64,000 nucleotides of DNA from an uncultured Porphyromonadaceae bacterium (lineage in GTDB: Bacteria; Bacteroidota; Bacteroidia; Bacteroidales; Muribaculaceae): contig CANSRU010000003.1 in the NCBI GenBank assembly GCA_947649495.1, forward strand, positions 62,001-126,000, read 5' to 3'. This document shows positions 1-8,200 of this stretch, in pieces. Made by a program: the position numbers and the translations under genes. Each line of letters starts with the position of its first letter. Positions within the stretch are counted from its first letter, which is position 1. The notes below the pieces were generated by a model. It was not told the origin of the DNA. It was given only the letters and a program-made list of their open reading frames with translations, and did no database searches.

Positions 1-450
1 CCTGATCCGCGTATAGACTTGAGTGGAGTTGATGTTATAAGAAAACTGGTGATATTAAGCCGCGAATCAGGCTATCCTATCGAGCAGGAGGATGTGTCGG
101 TGACTCCATTTCTTCCGCAAAGTCTGTTTGATGGGACTTTATCTGATTTCTATGCAAATGTACGCGATAAAGAAGATGCGAAAATGGAACATATCAGGTC
201 TGAAGCCGAACGAAAGGGCTGTAGACTGCGGTATGTGGCATCATTGAACCATGGCAAGGCTTCAGTCGGGTTACAGGAAGTCAGTGCTACGCATGCCTTT
301 TATAACCTTGAAGGAAGTAATAATGTGATACTTATAACCACAGAAAGGTATAAAGAGTATCCGATGGAAATAAAAGGCTATGGCGCTGGTGCAGATGTTA
401 CTGCAGCCGGTGTTTTCGCAGATATAATATCTATTGCCAATATCAGATAG
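1..450 (+). CDS. thrA: Bifunctional aspartokinase/homoserine dehydrogenase, C-terminal fragment
   Basis: The reading frame is open from base 1, so only the last 149 codons are present. This part is the end of the homoserine dehydrogenase domain, which reduces aspartate semialdehyde to homoserine with NAD(P)H in the cytoplasm. The C-terminal segment with KGYGAGADVTAAGVFADI (about residues 127-144) is the conserved dehydrogenase ending where the Rossmann part closes over the nucleotide. The fusion to aspartokinase is inferred from the family and from the adjacent thrC, because the kinase part lies outside the window. Threonine synthase starts 43 bases downstream in the same direction, so the two are probably co-transcribed. 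No homoserine kinase lies between them. Confidence 0.88.
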   Translation, partial: PDPRIDLSGVDVIRKLVILSRESGYPIEQEDVSVTPFLPQSLFDGTLSDFYANVRDKEDAKMEHIRSEAERKGCRLRYVASLNHGKASVGLQEVSATHAFYNLEGSNNVILITTERYKEYPMEIKGYGAGADVTAAGVFADIISIANIR

Positions 451-493
451 ATGCCAGGTCAGTGCGAGTGGTGAAAAAATAGGTTTTTATAAA

Positions 494-1780
494 ATGAAGT
501 ACTATAGCACATCAGGCAATAATGAACTTATCGGTCTTGAGGAGGCTGTGATGCGCAGTCTTTCGCCCGATGGCGGAGTATATATGCCGGAGACAATACC
601 ATATATTCCTAAAGCATTATTCAATAACATATCGGAGATGTCCCTTACCGATATATCCTATGTCGTCGGTACCCAGTTGTTCAGGTCTATCGAACCTGAA
701 GTGATCAACGATATAGTGAAAGATGTGATGGCATTTCCCATTCCGCTAGTCAAGATAAGCGACAGATGCTATTCACTTGAACTGTTTCATGGGCCTACCG
801 GTTCATTTAAAGATGTCGGGACCAGATTTATGGCGCGGATTCTGACGCATTTCCGCAGTTCCGGTTCCAAAGACCCACGACCGGTCAACGTGCTTGTAGC
901 GACATCCGGCGATACAGGTGCGGCCGTTGCCGATGCATTCGGAGGAATAGATGGTGTTTCGGTTCATATATTATATTCTAAAGTCCATAATTCAAACCGG
1001 AATTTAGGATTCATGCAATCACATGAATCCAACATACATCCCGTAGAGGTGCGTGGTACTTTTGATGAGTGTCAGAATATGGTGCGTGCGGCTATATTGG
1101 ACCGGGATTTATCCCGGTCAATGCGGCTTACTTCAGCCAATTCGCTCAATATTGCTCGTCTGTTGCCTCAGACATTTTACTATTTTCATGCTTACGCCCG
1201 GCTTGTGGAATATGGTGAGAATCCTCATGGAATGGTTATCTCCACACCATGTGGCAATCTCGGCAATCTGACGGCTGCACTTCTTTCTAAACAGATGGGG
1301 CTGCCCATTGCAGGTATGTTAGCGGCCGGATCGGCCGGCGAACGGTTATGGGGAGACATCCGTGGGGATATTTTCTCCACTACCCCTAATGAAGTTACGC
1401 TGAGCACGAATTTGTCGCGGATACATCATATTGTAGAGCAAAATCCAGAACTGAAATCTATTATCGGTTGTCATACCTATAGCAACAACGATATAGATAG
1501 TCAGATATATGACACCTATAATAAATCCGGATATCTTATGGGCCGAAATTCTGCTATGGCGTGCAGAGCGCTTGGCGAGATTCCGTCAGGTTCCGGAGTA
1601 GGAGTATTCCTGTCAACATCAAATCCGTCAGGATATGCAGCGCATTTAAATGAGTTGCTCGGTGACAATGTGATTGATGAGCCAGATGTCCGCCGGCACC
1701 ATAAACCGGATCGTAACCGCCATGTCATTGCTCCTACTTATCAAGCCTTACGAAAATATCTATTGGACAACAGTAATTAA
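494..1780 (+). CDS. thrC: Threonine synthase
   Basis: This 428-residue PLP enzyme converts O-phosphohomoserine to threonine. The PLP-binding lysine is Lys106 in the motif HGPTGSFKDVGTRF, followed by the SGDTGAAVADAF phosphate-binding loop; the N-terminal YYSTSGNN and SPDGGVYMP segments are typical of the bacterial enzyme. An upstream in-frame ATG at 434 would overlap thrA, but the ATG at 494 begins exactly where family members start (MKYYSTSGN), so it was chosen. The gene follows thrA and would complete the threonine branch if a homoserine kinase is supplied from elsewhere. The identification is secure. Confidence 0.95.
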   Translation: MKYYSTSGNNELIGLEEAVMRSLSPDGGVYMPETIPYIPKALFNNISEMSLTDISYVVGTQLFRSIEPEVINDIVKDVMAFPIPLVKISDRCYSLELFHGPTGSFKDVGTRFMARILTHFRSSGSKDPRPVNVLVATSGDTGAAVADAFGGIDGVSVHILYSKVHNSNRNLGFMQSHESNIHPVEVRGTFDECQNMVRAAILDRDLSRSMRLTSANSLNIARLLPQTFYYFHAYARLVEYGENPHGMVISTPCGNLGNLTAALLSKQMGLPIAGMLAAGSAGERLWGDIRGDIFSTTPNEVTLSTNLSRIHHIVEQNPELKSIIGCHTYSNNDIDSQIYDTYNKSGYLMGRNSAMACRALGEIPSGSGVGVFLSTSNPSGYAAHLNELLGDNVIDEPDVRRHHKPDRNRHVIAPTYQALRKYLLDNSN

Positions 1781-1802
1781 CCATACATAAATCAGAAAAA
1801 TT

Positions 1803-2165
1803 ATGGCAAGTAAACGAAATCTAAAAAAACAGATCCGCTATATATGCGGAGAAATCGCCGTTGAGTGCATTCTCGCACGCGAATGTGTAAAGGACATTGA
1901 TGTGGCTAAGATGAATGAAATCGTGATTAAGGTAGCCGATCTTCAGGAAAAATCAGTCCGCAATGTATCATTTGCATTTGACAAGGTCCCCCACGATTTC
2001 GAATCGCGTGCACTTTATAACAAAGCGGCCGCTAAATATTTCAAGAATGCCTATAAGGTGTTTTATGTTGAATTCAACAAACACATTCAGGAAATTGTTA
2101 AGGAAATGAACGCTCTTCTGCCTATGCAGCAGCGCGAAATCAATAAAGAGATAGCAACAGCCTGA
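1803..2165 (+). CDS. Conserved hypothetical protein, small helical, basic
   Basis: This 120-residue protein is predicted to be entirely helical, with a basic N-terminus (MASKRNLKKQ) and no signal peptide or membrane segment. I do not recognise a named family; it resembles small cytoplasmic proteins that recur in Bacteroidales genomes. Its stop codon overlaps the ATG of the acyltransferase that follows (TGATG arrangement, one shared base), so the two are translationally coupled, and it lies 22 bases after thrC. A role linked to the acyltransferase is possible, but nothing in the sequence says which. Confidence 0.75.
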   Translation: MASKRNLKKQIRYICGEIAVECILARECVKDIDVAKMNEIVIKVADLQEKSVRNVSFAFDKVPHDFESRALYNKAAAKYFKNAYKVFYVEFNKHIQEIVKEMNALLPMQQREINKEIATA

Positions 2166-2710
2166 TGAATCTTAGCAAATACATACTCAGGATAGCCGGA
2201 TGGAAAGTGAAAATCACTGTCCCCGACTATCCTAAGTGTATTATATGCGTGGCTCCGCATACCAGCAACTGGGATTTTATTTTAGGTAAGCTCGCCTATT
2301 GGTCTGTGGGACGCAATGCCGGATTTCTTATGAAGGAGAGTTGGTTCTTCTTTCCTGTCGGATGTATATTCAGGGCTATGGGGGGAATTCCTGTGCCAAG
2401 ACGCAAGGGCAGTTCGTTGGTTGATGCGATAGTGTCAAAATTCAATGCTTCAAAGCGTATGTCCTTGGCCATCACTCCGGAAGGTACACGCAGCCGTACA
2501 GATAAATGGCGCCATGGTTTTTTATATATAGCGATGGAAGCTCATGTGCCGGTGGTGCTCGGAGCCATAGATTATGCCTCGAAGCGGATTGTGATTGAGC
2601 GGGAGTTCAATCCGACCGGCAATGTCGATGCTGATATGGCCGCAATAAAAAGATATTATCGGGAAAATGGTTTTCAGGGCAGATTCCCTGAGAAATTCTC
2701 TGCTAATTAG
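2165..2710 (+). CDS. 1-acyl-sn-glycerol-3-phosphate acyltransferase family protein (PlsC-like)
   Basis: The 181-residue protein carries the two hallmark blocks of the LPLAT/AGPAT family: HTSNWD (His32 to Asp37, the catalytic HX4D) and PEGTRS (105-110), which binds the phosphate of the acceptor. The FPVGCIFRAMGGIPVPRR stretch between them is the usual third block. Members transfer acyl chains to lysophosphatidate or related lipids at the inner face of the cytoplasmic membrane. It is short (typical PlsC is about 240 residues) and resembles the compact Bacteroidetes type, whose exact acceptor is not established. It overlaps the upstream hypothetical by one base and is followed after 9 bases by the nitrilase-family gene. 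Confidence 0.87.
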   Translation: MNLSKYILRIAGWKVKITVPDYPKCIICVAPHTSNWDFILGKLAYWSVGRNAGFLMKESWFFFPVGCIFRAMGGIPVPRRKGSSLVDAIVSKFNASKRMSLAITPEGTRSRTDKWRHGFLYIAMEAHVPVVLGAIDYASKRIVIEREFNPTGNVDADMAAIKRYYRENGFQGRFPEKFSAN

Positions 2711-2719
2711 GATATACGA

Positions 2720-3517
2720 ATGCCTTCACGTAATATTAAGATAGCCCTTATTCCACACGACATTGTTGCCGGAAGTGTCAGTGCCAATCTTGACTCTGTT
2801 GCCAAAAGATTGCAATCTATAGAACCAGATACAGATCTGATAGTATTACCGGAAATGTTCAATGGTCCTTTTGATCCTCGACCGGATGTTTTGAAACAGG
2901 TTGCGGAATCAAATGACGGGTTGACAATGAGTACGGTGTCTGAATGGGCAGTGAAATACGGTGTTGGTATTTGTGGCGGTTTCACGGCCACTGATGGATG
3001 CCGTTTTTTTAACCGTGGCTTTTTTGTCGGTGACGATGGCATACGTGTGTTTTATGACAAAAGGCATCTTTTCGCCTATGGTGGCGAGAGCCGGATGTTT
3101 ACTCCCGGTATGACGGAAGCCCCTATAATAAGTTTCCGGACATGGAACATAAAACTATCGATATGTTACGACCTGCGATTCCCGGTCTGGAATCGCAATA
3201 GAGCCAATGAATATGATTTGCTCATTGTCCCAGCCAATTGGGCTCATGCACGTTTTTTTGCATGGAAGCATTTGTTAATAGCAAGAGCCATAGAAAATCA
3301 ATGCTTTGTGGCCGGTTGCAATCGCGAAGGCAGTGATCTGTATGGCGAATATTTGCGTGGCGACTCAATGATATTCAACAATTGGGGTGATAATATCGGG
3401 CGATTATGCAGTGATGGCACTGTTTATGCCACTTTGGATTGTGAAAAATTTATCACTGACAGACAACGTTTCGCTCCATGGCGGGATGCCGATGATTTCA
3501 AATTAATGGTTGATTAG
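2720..3517 (+). CDS. Nitrilase-superfamily amidohydrolase, omega-amidase (YafV/Nit2) type
   Basis: The 265-residue carbon-nitrogen hydrolase has the Glu-Lys-Cys triad: Glu45 in VLPEMF, Lys114 in YDKRHLF and Cys149 in SICYDLRFP. The YDKRHLFAYGGE and CYDLRFPVWNRN context matches omega-amidases, which hydrolyse alpha-ketoglutaramate or alpha-ketosuccinamate and so repair by-products of glutamine and asparagine transamination. No signal peptide is present, so the protein is cytoplasmic. It closes the plus-strand cluster, and its last 15 bases overlap the end of the convergent coaE. The substrate is assigned from family resemblance only. Confidence 0.88.
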   Translation: MPSRNIKIALIPHDIVAGSVSANLDSVAKRLQSIEPDTDLIVLPEMFNGPFDPRPDVLKQVAESNDGLTMSTVSEWAVKYGVGICGGFTATDGCRFFNRGFFVGDDGIRVFYDKRHLFAYGGESRMFTPGMTEAPIISFRTWNIKLSICYDLRFPVWNRNRANEYDLLIVPANWAHARFFAWKHLLIARAIENQCFVAGCNREGSDLYGEYLRGDSMIFNNWGDNIGRLCSDGTVYATLDCEKFITDRQRFAPWRDADDFKLMVD

Positions 3518-4087
3518 CGCTTCTATCTGTGGAAGAATGGGAATGACACCATCGTTTATAATTTCACGGATATTTTTGTGGGGCGTTTCCACATCATAAT
3601 ATTGTTGTGAATTTATTCTGTCAAGAACTTGAGCGCGCGACATGCCGTTACGTCTCATTACACGCTCAACCCTAAGTTCTGTGGGGGCTGACACCCACCA
3701 CACTTCATCCACCATTCTGTCAAGGCCGCTTTCATATAGAATGGCGGTTTCGACAAACGAGATTTCTTTATTTGTTCTCCATTCAGATATATCTTCGCAG
3801 ACATGTCGGTGAACTATGGCGTTTAATGTCTGAAGTGCGAGCCTGTCGGAAAACACTACTTCAGAAAGTCGCTTGCGGTTTATGATATTCCCGGTAACGG
3901 CATCAGCATCTATTTCTGTAGCGATTGCTTTCTTTATTTCATCGCTTTCGTCCATAATCTCCTTCGCCCGGATATCACAATCGTACACCTGATAGCCCAT
4001 GGCGTTGACAATTCGGCATACGACACTTTTTCCGGCGCCTATGCCGCCGGATATTGCAATTAACCGATTATTCTCTGTCCTATCCAT
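3503..4087 (-). CDS. coaE: Dephospho-CoA kinase
   Basis: The 194-residue P-loop kinase catalyses the last step of coenzyme A synthesis, phosphorylating the 3'-hydroxyl of dephospho-CoA. Walker A is GGIGAGKS at residues 14-21, and the ETAILYESGLDRMVDEVWWV segment is the characteristic core. Length matches the family (about 200). It lies two bases after the YbbR-domain gene on the same strand, so both are probably translated from one transcript. It converges on and overlaps the nitrilase-family gene by 15 bases. Confidence 0.95.
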   Translation of the reverse strand: MDRTENNRLIAISGGIGAGKSVVCRIVNAMGYQVYDCDIRAKEIMDESDEIKKAIATEIDADAVTGNIINRKRLSEVVFSDRLALQTLNAIVHRHVCEDISEWRTNKEISFVETAILYESGLDRMVDEVWWVSAPTELRVERVMRRNGMSRAQVLDRINSQQYYDVETPHKNIREIINDGVIPILPQIEALINH

Positions 4088-4089
4088 TG

Positions 4090-5073
4090 CTACAGACGTT
4101 TCTCTATTACATATTCCACGCTGTCGGCCGATAATGTAACATTGCGATATACGCCGGGAATAGCCGACAGTTTGATTCTTGCATAAGATGACTTCCGGTC
4201 AATCTGCTGATAGTCTAAATAAGCCTTTATCTGATAGTCGGTGTTAAATGCACTCATAGGGACGAGATACGTCGCTTCTACTGTAGATGGGAATGTTATC
4301 GTTTTTATATCGGCAGGTTGGTTTATCACTTCGATGGATATGTTGCGCCGTTTGGATATCAACGGTTCTACAGGTACGGTCACGGTTATGTGATCCGGAA
4401 TTATACGCATGCCAGGCACCGCCTTTATTTTCACTTCAAATGAAGTAGTATCGGTCAATCCGCTTTTTACTATTCTCTCAGTTGCCACGCTCCTGAAATC
4501 AGATGGTATGCCTGTTGTGGAGTATACCATGACAGAATCCATCGACAAGGTTATGTCTCCCATTGTGTACTGGAGCTTTGGCTGTATGTCTGCATCAAGT
4601 CTTACCGCAACTCGCTTTCCCGGTTCTGATGTATGGTAGATTTTAACTGAATCCGGACGGAATGAAACTATCCTTACTCCTTGTCCGAAATAATCCCTTA
4701 GACGGGCGTCAAGTTTCTGCCGTGATATTGACAGAACGTGATCCCTTTTAAGGTACTCGTGATAATTGAGCTTCATTACCGACGGTTTTCCCCAACTGAA
4801 TTTCAGAAGCTGGGAGGCCTTCGATTGTACTGATACGTTTACCACCGGGGGAATATTGCCTATTATAATCACACTATCGGGAACATTATCCAAAGCAATA
4901 GGCACATCTATGTCGCGCTGCACTTCGGTGTCGAGTGAGAGAAAAAGCCAGAACACGGCAGCTGTGCACACGCACAGCAGATAAATAAGAATGTTTTTAC
5001 CGTTTGCGCTGTCAGTGAGTTTACGCCACATTGACAGTATTGTGGATTTCAATGCGTTTAATGATTCCGACAT
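4090..5073 (-). CDS. YbbR-like domain-containing membrane protein (CdaR-like)
   Basis: The 327-residue protein has one transmembrane helix at about residues 27-46 (ILIYLLCVCTAAVFWLFLSL), followed by an extracytoplasmic region rich in beta-strands with repeated YbbR-type modules. In Firmicutes the YbbR protein CdaR regulates the diadenylate cyclase CdaA; in Bacteroidetes the partner is not established and no cdaA is visible here. It is the first gene of a two-gene unit with coaE, and a terminator hairpin separates it from yajC upstream. The topology is read from the sequence; the regulatory role is inference. Confidence 0.83.
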   Translation of the reverse strand: MSESLNALKSTILSMWRKLTDSANGKNILIYLLCVCTAAVFWLFLSLDTEVQRDIDVPIALDNVPDSVIIIGNIPPVVNVSVQSKASQLLKFSWGKPSVMKLNYHEYLKRDHVLSISRQKLDARLRDYFGQGVRIVSFRPDSVKIYHTSEPGKRVAVRLDADIQPKLQYTMGDITLSMDSVMVYSTTGIPSDFRSVATERIVKSGLTDTTSFEVKIKAVPGMRIIPDHITVTVPVEPLISKRRNISIEVINQPADIKTITFPSTVEATYLVPMSAFNTDYQIKAYLDYQQIDRKSSYARIKLSAIPGVYRNVTLSADSVEYVIEKRL

Positions 5074-5095
5074 GTGAAAGCAGACAAATATTTAA

Positions 5096-5128
5096 TAAAA
5101 AAGCCACGCCGGTATAATGGCGCGGCTT
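5096..5128 (-). terminator. Rho-independent terminator after yajC
   Basis: Stem halves at 5101-5110 and 5119-5128 form a 10-base-pair hairpin (one G-U pair on the minus strand) with an 8-base loop. On the minus strand it is followed by a run of six T residues. It ends yajC transcription and isolates it from the YbbR-coaE pair. Confidence 0.8.
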
Positions 5129-5161
5129 ATTATGCTGGATATTACCCTCGTGAGGTTGGGA

Positions 5162-5485
5162 TTATTTGTTTTCCTCTTTGGCTTCGGTCTGTGCTTCAGC
5201 TGCCGATGGGTATACAGAACCCTTGTCCACGGTTATAACGACATCGTTGGCTATTTCAATGGAGAAAGTGGTTTCCTTAATCTTCCGGATTTTACCGTAT
5301 ATACCTCCGGCAGTAACTACGCGCTGTCCCACTTCGATGCTTTCACGGAACTTGCGGATCTCTTTCTGTTTTTTCTGCTGCGGGCGCACCATGAAGAAGT
5401 AAAATATGGCAATCAGCGCCACAATCATCAATATATTCATGGCACCTGCGCCATCGGCTGCCTGTAGGAAAATGAATGATAACAT
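5162..5485 (-). CDS. yajC: Preprotein translocase subunit YajC
   Basis: This 107-residue protein has a single N-terminal membrane helix (about residues 16-33) followed by the diagnostic FFMVRPQQKKQKEIRKF segment and a small cytoplasmic domain (GQRVVTAGGIYGKIRKI). YajC associates with SecDF and the SecYEG translocon. The C-terminus is acidic (EAQTEAKEENK). The gene sits 84 bases downstream of nusB and has its own -7 element at 5521-5528, giving a leader of about 30 bases. SecD/SecF are not adjacent. Confidence 0.95.
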   Translation of the reverse strand: MLSFIFLQAADGAGAMNILMIVALIAIFYFFMVRPQQKKQKEIRKFRESIEVGQRVVTAGGIYGKIRKIKETTFSIEIANDVVITVDKGSVYPSAAEAQTEAKEENK

Positions 5486-5520
5486 TGTCTTATAATTAAA
5501 TTTACGTTGGTTAGTTTATG

Positions 5521-5528
5521 CAAATATA
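5521..5528 (-). promoter_or_regulatory. Bacteroidetes-type -7 promoter element for yajC
   Basis: On the minus strand the sequence reads TATATTTG, matching the TAnnTTTG element of the Bacteroidetes primary sigma factor. It lies 35 bases upstream of the yajC start codon. No clear -33 TTG was seen at the expected spacing. Confidence 0.5.
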
Positions 5529-5569
5529 CGAATAATATCTTATGAAAAAAGAGTATCTACCGGTGTCTT

Positions 5570-6994
5570 TTAATTTTTGAGAAGTTTTCCCTCGCTCTTG
5601 AGGTGATTTATTATGGAGAAGAGTACTCCGTTTATAAATTGTCCGCTCCGGGGTGTGCTGTAGCAGTTGGCTATCTCGATATATTCGTTCATGGTAACCG
5701 GTATTGGAATAGCCGGGTAGTTAAGAAGTTCGGAGATTGCGGTGCACATTATCACCACATCCATAAATGCCAAGCGTTCGGAATCCCATTGACGGGTATC
5801 GACGAAACTGTCGATATATCCGCGGTACTCATCATAATGCTCCACTGTGGTTACAAACAGTTCGCTTCCGAAACGGGCGTCTTCTTCATCCTTGAATTTT
5901 GGCAGAGACACTGTGGTACCCGGAGTGGCTGAAGCTGCACGCTTGAATGTCTTGAGCACGAATGTTCCTATTGTGTCTATGTCATCGTTCCAATATACTG
6001 ATTGAGCTTCGAGAGCTTCTGCTATTTCATCAGACGGAAGGATGATTTGTTTATATATTGCTCTCCAGAAATCACAATCTTCTTTAACGCCACATTCAGT
6101 AGCAGCCATATAGTCGGCGTAAATCTGTGATTGCAGAATTTTGTCAAGAAGAGATTTAAGCAATATCGGATTATCATTCCACGATATGGGATTTTCTTTA
6201 ACAAAAGCTTCAAGACCCTTATCCTGTTCAAGAATCTTAACAAGGGCATTGTCGACAAAACGTGTTGATGGATTTAAATCCTCATGTGTGGCAAGAAATT
6301 TGTTTCGGGCATTATCAAGACGGATCTCTTGCAGATGTGTGAGCTCTATCGGGAGCAACAGAAGGCTATGATATAGCTCATAGGCTTTGTCAAGTGATTT
6401 CGACAATGAATTTTTAGCATCAATGAACATGCCGCGGGTATCGCCTAACTTCTTGAGGGTATTGAGAGCCATGGCTATGCCCTGTTCGAAACCTGCATTT
6501 GTGAATTCCGGCATGTTGCGAAGTATAGACACGAATTCAGGATTCTTCTCAACTATTGTTTTAATTATTGTAATCCAGAATTCAACATCTTCCGATATGC
6601 TGATATTCTTCTGGCGTATGTAACTGCGGTATGCACTGGACTTTACTGTCTGGTCATAAATCGAACTTATTGCGGTTGACAGACTCTCCACATCGTCGGC
6701 ATATTTTGCGGCGAGTTCCTTGATTTGTGAATCGGAAGCTAAAATTTTAATCGTCCTGCTTGCTGAAAAGTACTTGTTATCCCCTACTCCGGGTATTGCA
6801 CGTTCCTTATATGTTACCTTTGCACCGGCTAATTTCAGAATCATTAAAAGCAAGTTTACATAGGTGGTATAGGCAAACTTTTTATCGCGCGATACTGATT
6901 CAGGCGCGGGTTCAATATTGAAATTACTCTGAGTGAGCAGATAGCTGTAAAGCATCTGCACTACTTTGATTCTTATCAGCACGCGATTTATCAT
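5570..6994 (-). CDS. nusB: Transcription antitermination factor NusB, enlarged by an internal duplication
   Basis: The C-terminal part (about residues 360-474) is a clear NusB domain, including MDVVIMCTAISELLNYP and the ending YSTPRSGQFINGVL. NusB binds boxA RNA with NusE (S10) and promotes rRNA antitermination. At 474 residues the protein is well above the roughly 300 usual in Bacteroidetes. Residues 111-148 align with residues 281-318 without gaps (for example VEFWITIIKTIV against CDFWRAIYKQII), and AYTTYVNLLLMILKL (41-55) aligns with AYELYHSLLLLPIEL (204-218), so the N-terminal region appears duplicated. The start MINRVLIRIKVVQ is the family's usual one. It follows thiL after a terminator and has its own -7 box. 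Confidence 0.9.
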   Translation of the reverse strand: MINRVLIRIKVVQMLYSYLLTQSNFNIEPAPESVSRDKKFAYTTYVNLLLMILKLAGAKVTYKERAIPGVGDNKYFSASRTIKILASDSQIKELAAKYADDVESLSTAISSIYDQTVKSSAYRSYIRQKNISISEDVEFWITIIKTIVEKNPEFVSILRNMPEFTNAGFEQGIAMALNTLKKLGDTRGMFIDAKNSLSKSLDKAYELYHSLLLLPIELTHLQEIRLDNARNKFLATHEDLNPSTRFVDNALVKILEQDKGLEAFVKENPISWNDNPILLKSLLDKILQSQIYADYMAATECGVKEDCDFWRAIYKQIILPSDEIAEALEAQSVYWNDDIDTIGTFVLKTFKRAASATPGTTVSLPKFKDEEDARFGSELFVTTVEHYDEYRGYIDSFVDTRQWDSERLAFMDVVIMCTAISELLNYPAIPIPVTMNEYIEIANCYSTPRSGQFINGVLFSIINHLKSEGKLLKN

Positions 6995-7034
6995 AATCTA
7001 AATGTTCTAAATGGTTCGTCAATTCGATTCGATG

Positions 7035-7042
7035 CAAAGTTA
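7035..7042 (-). promoter_or_regulatory. -7 promoter element for nusB
   Basis: The minus strand reads TAACTTTG, a match to TAnnTTTG, 40 bases upstream of the nusB start. It lies downstream of the thiL terminator, supporting independent transcription of nusB. Confidence 0.55.
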
Positions 7043-7090
7043 CGCATTTTCTTAAAGAATGTATGAATACGTATATGAAAATTTCGAGTA

Positions 7091-7130
7091 TAAAAAGAAC
7101 GGGATGCAGCCTGATAGATGACCGCATCCC
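7091..7130 (-). terminator. Rho-independent terminator after thiL
   Basis: GGGATGC at 7101-7107 pairs with GCATCCC at 7124-7130, separated by a 16-base loop. On the minus strand the hairpin is followed by a T-rich tract (GTTCTTTTTATAC). It lies 27 bases beyond the thiL stop. Confidence 0.75.
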
Positions 7131-7156
7131 ATATTTTGCTTGATTTGTGCCGTTGT

Positions 7157-8191
7157 TCAATCTTGCGGCATGTGGTTGAACCCTTGTGCCCGCAAAGTCA
7201 TTTCATTGCCGTCACGTGTCACAAGTGCACATCCGAGTTCCGGTTTAGTTATATAACCGATTACCTTGATTCCTTTCATTTTATTGAGTTCGTCATGGTA
7301 ATGCAGCGGAGCGGTGAATACAAGTTCATAATCCTCGCCTCCGTTTAATGCCGCCGTAACCACATTCATGTTGAGTTCTTCGGCCATAACCGCCGTTTGA
7401 TAATCAATCGGAATGCGGTCTTCGTATATTCGGCATCCTACATTACCGGCTTTGCAGATATGAAGCAATTCTGATGAAAGGCCATCGCTGATATCCATCA
7501 TTGCCGTCGGCAGAATCCCTTTTTCGGCAAGTTCAGCCACAATGTCACGGCGTGCCTCAGGTTTAAGCTGACGCTCCACAAGATATTCCTTTCCCTCAAA
7601 CTTCGGAATGAAGTCCTTGTCTCCTCCCGACGCTACCTTTTCGCGTTCTAAGAGCTGCAGACCCATGTAGGCCGACCCAAGGTCGCCGGATACGCATACC
7701 AGATCGGTGTCTTTAGCCCCGTTGCGATACACGATTTGATCTTTCGGGGCGTCTCCAACACAGGTGATGCTGATTACGAGTCCCGAGCGTGATGCGGTGG
7801 TATCGCCACCAACAAGATCCACTCCGTATATGCTGCATGCCAATCGTATTCCGGAATATATTTCTTCAATATGTTCTACCGTGAAACGTGACGATATGGC
7901 AAGAGCTACGGTTATTTGTCGTGGAGTCCCGTTCATGGCATAAATATCGGAGAAATTCACCACTGCGGCTTTGTAACCGAGATGCTTAAGGGGCACATAC
8001 GTGAGATCAAAGTGTACACCTTCAACAAGCATGTCTGTGCTTACAAGTACTTCCGTGTCGGGATAGTGCATCACTGCTGCATCATCGCCTACACCGGTTA
8101 TGGTAGATGCGTTCAGCGGTTGTATGCCGTCGGTTATGCGATTTATCAGGCCGAATTCGCCCAATTGGGATATTTCGGTTTGTTCACTCAT
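7157..8191 (-). CDS. thiL: Thiamine-monophosphate kinase
   Basis: The 344-residue enzyme phosphorylates thiamine monophosphate to the diphosphate cofactor. Diagnostic PurM-fold motifs are GDDAA (35-39), STDMLVEGVHFD (51-62), the VGGDTTAS nucleotide/Mg site and MMDISDGLSSEL in the C-terminal half. Length is usual for the family. The start ATG lies 9 bases after the purine nucleoside phosphorylase gene, so the two are likely co-transcribed, probably with lpxK and sppA further upstream. Other thiamine genes are not nearby. Confidence 0.95.
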   Translation of the reverse strand: MSEQTEISQLGEFGLINRITDGIQPLNASTITGVGDDAAVMHYPDTEVLVSTDMLVEGVHFDLTYVPLKHLGYKAAVVNFSDIYAMNGTPRQITVALAISSRFTVEHIEEIYSGIRLACSIYGVDLVGGDTTASRSGLVISITCVGDAPKDQIVYRNGAKDTDLVCVSGDLGSAYMGLQLLEREKVASGGDKDFIPKFEGKEYLVERQLKPEARRDIVAELAEKGILPTAMMDISDGLSSELLHICKAGNVGCRIYEDRIPIDYQTAVMAEELNMNVVTAALNGGEDYELVFTAPLHYHDELNKMKGIKVIGYITKPELGCALVTRDGNEMTLRAQGFNHMPQD

Positions 8192-8200
8192 GTCCGTATC

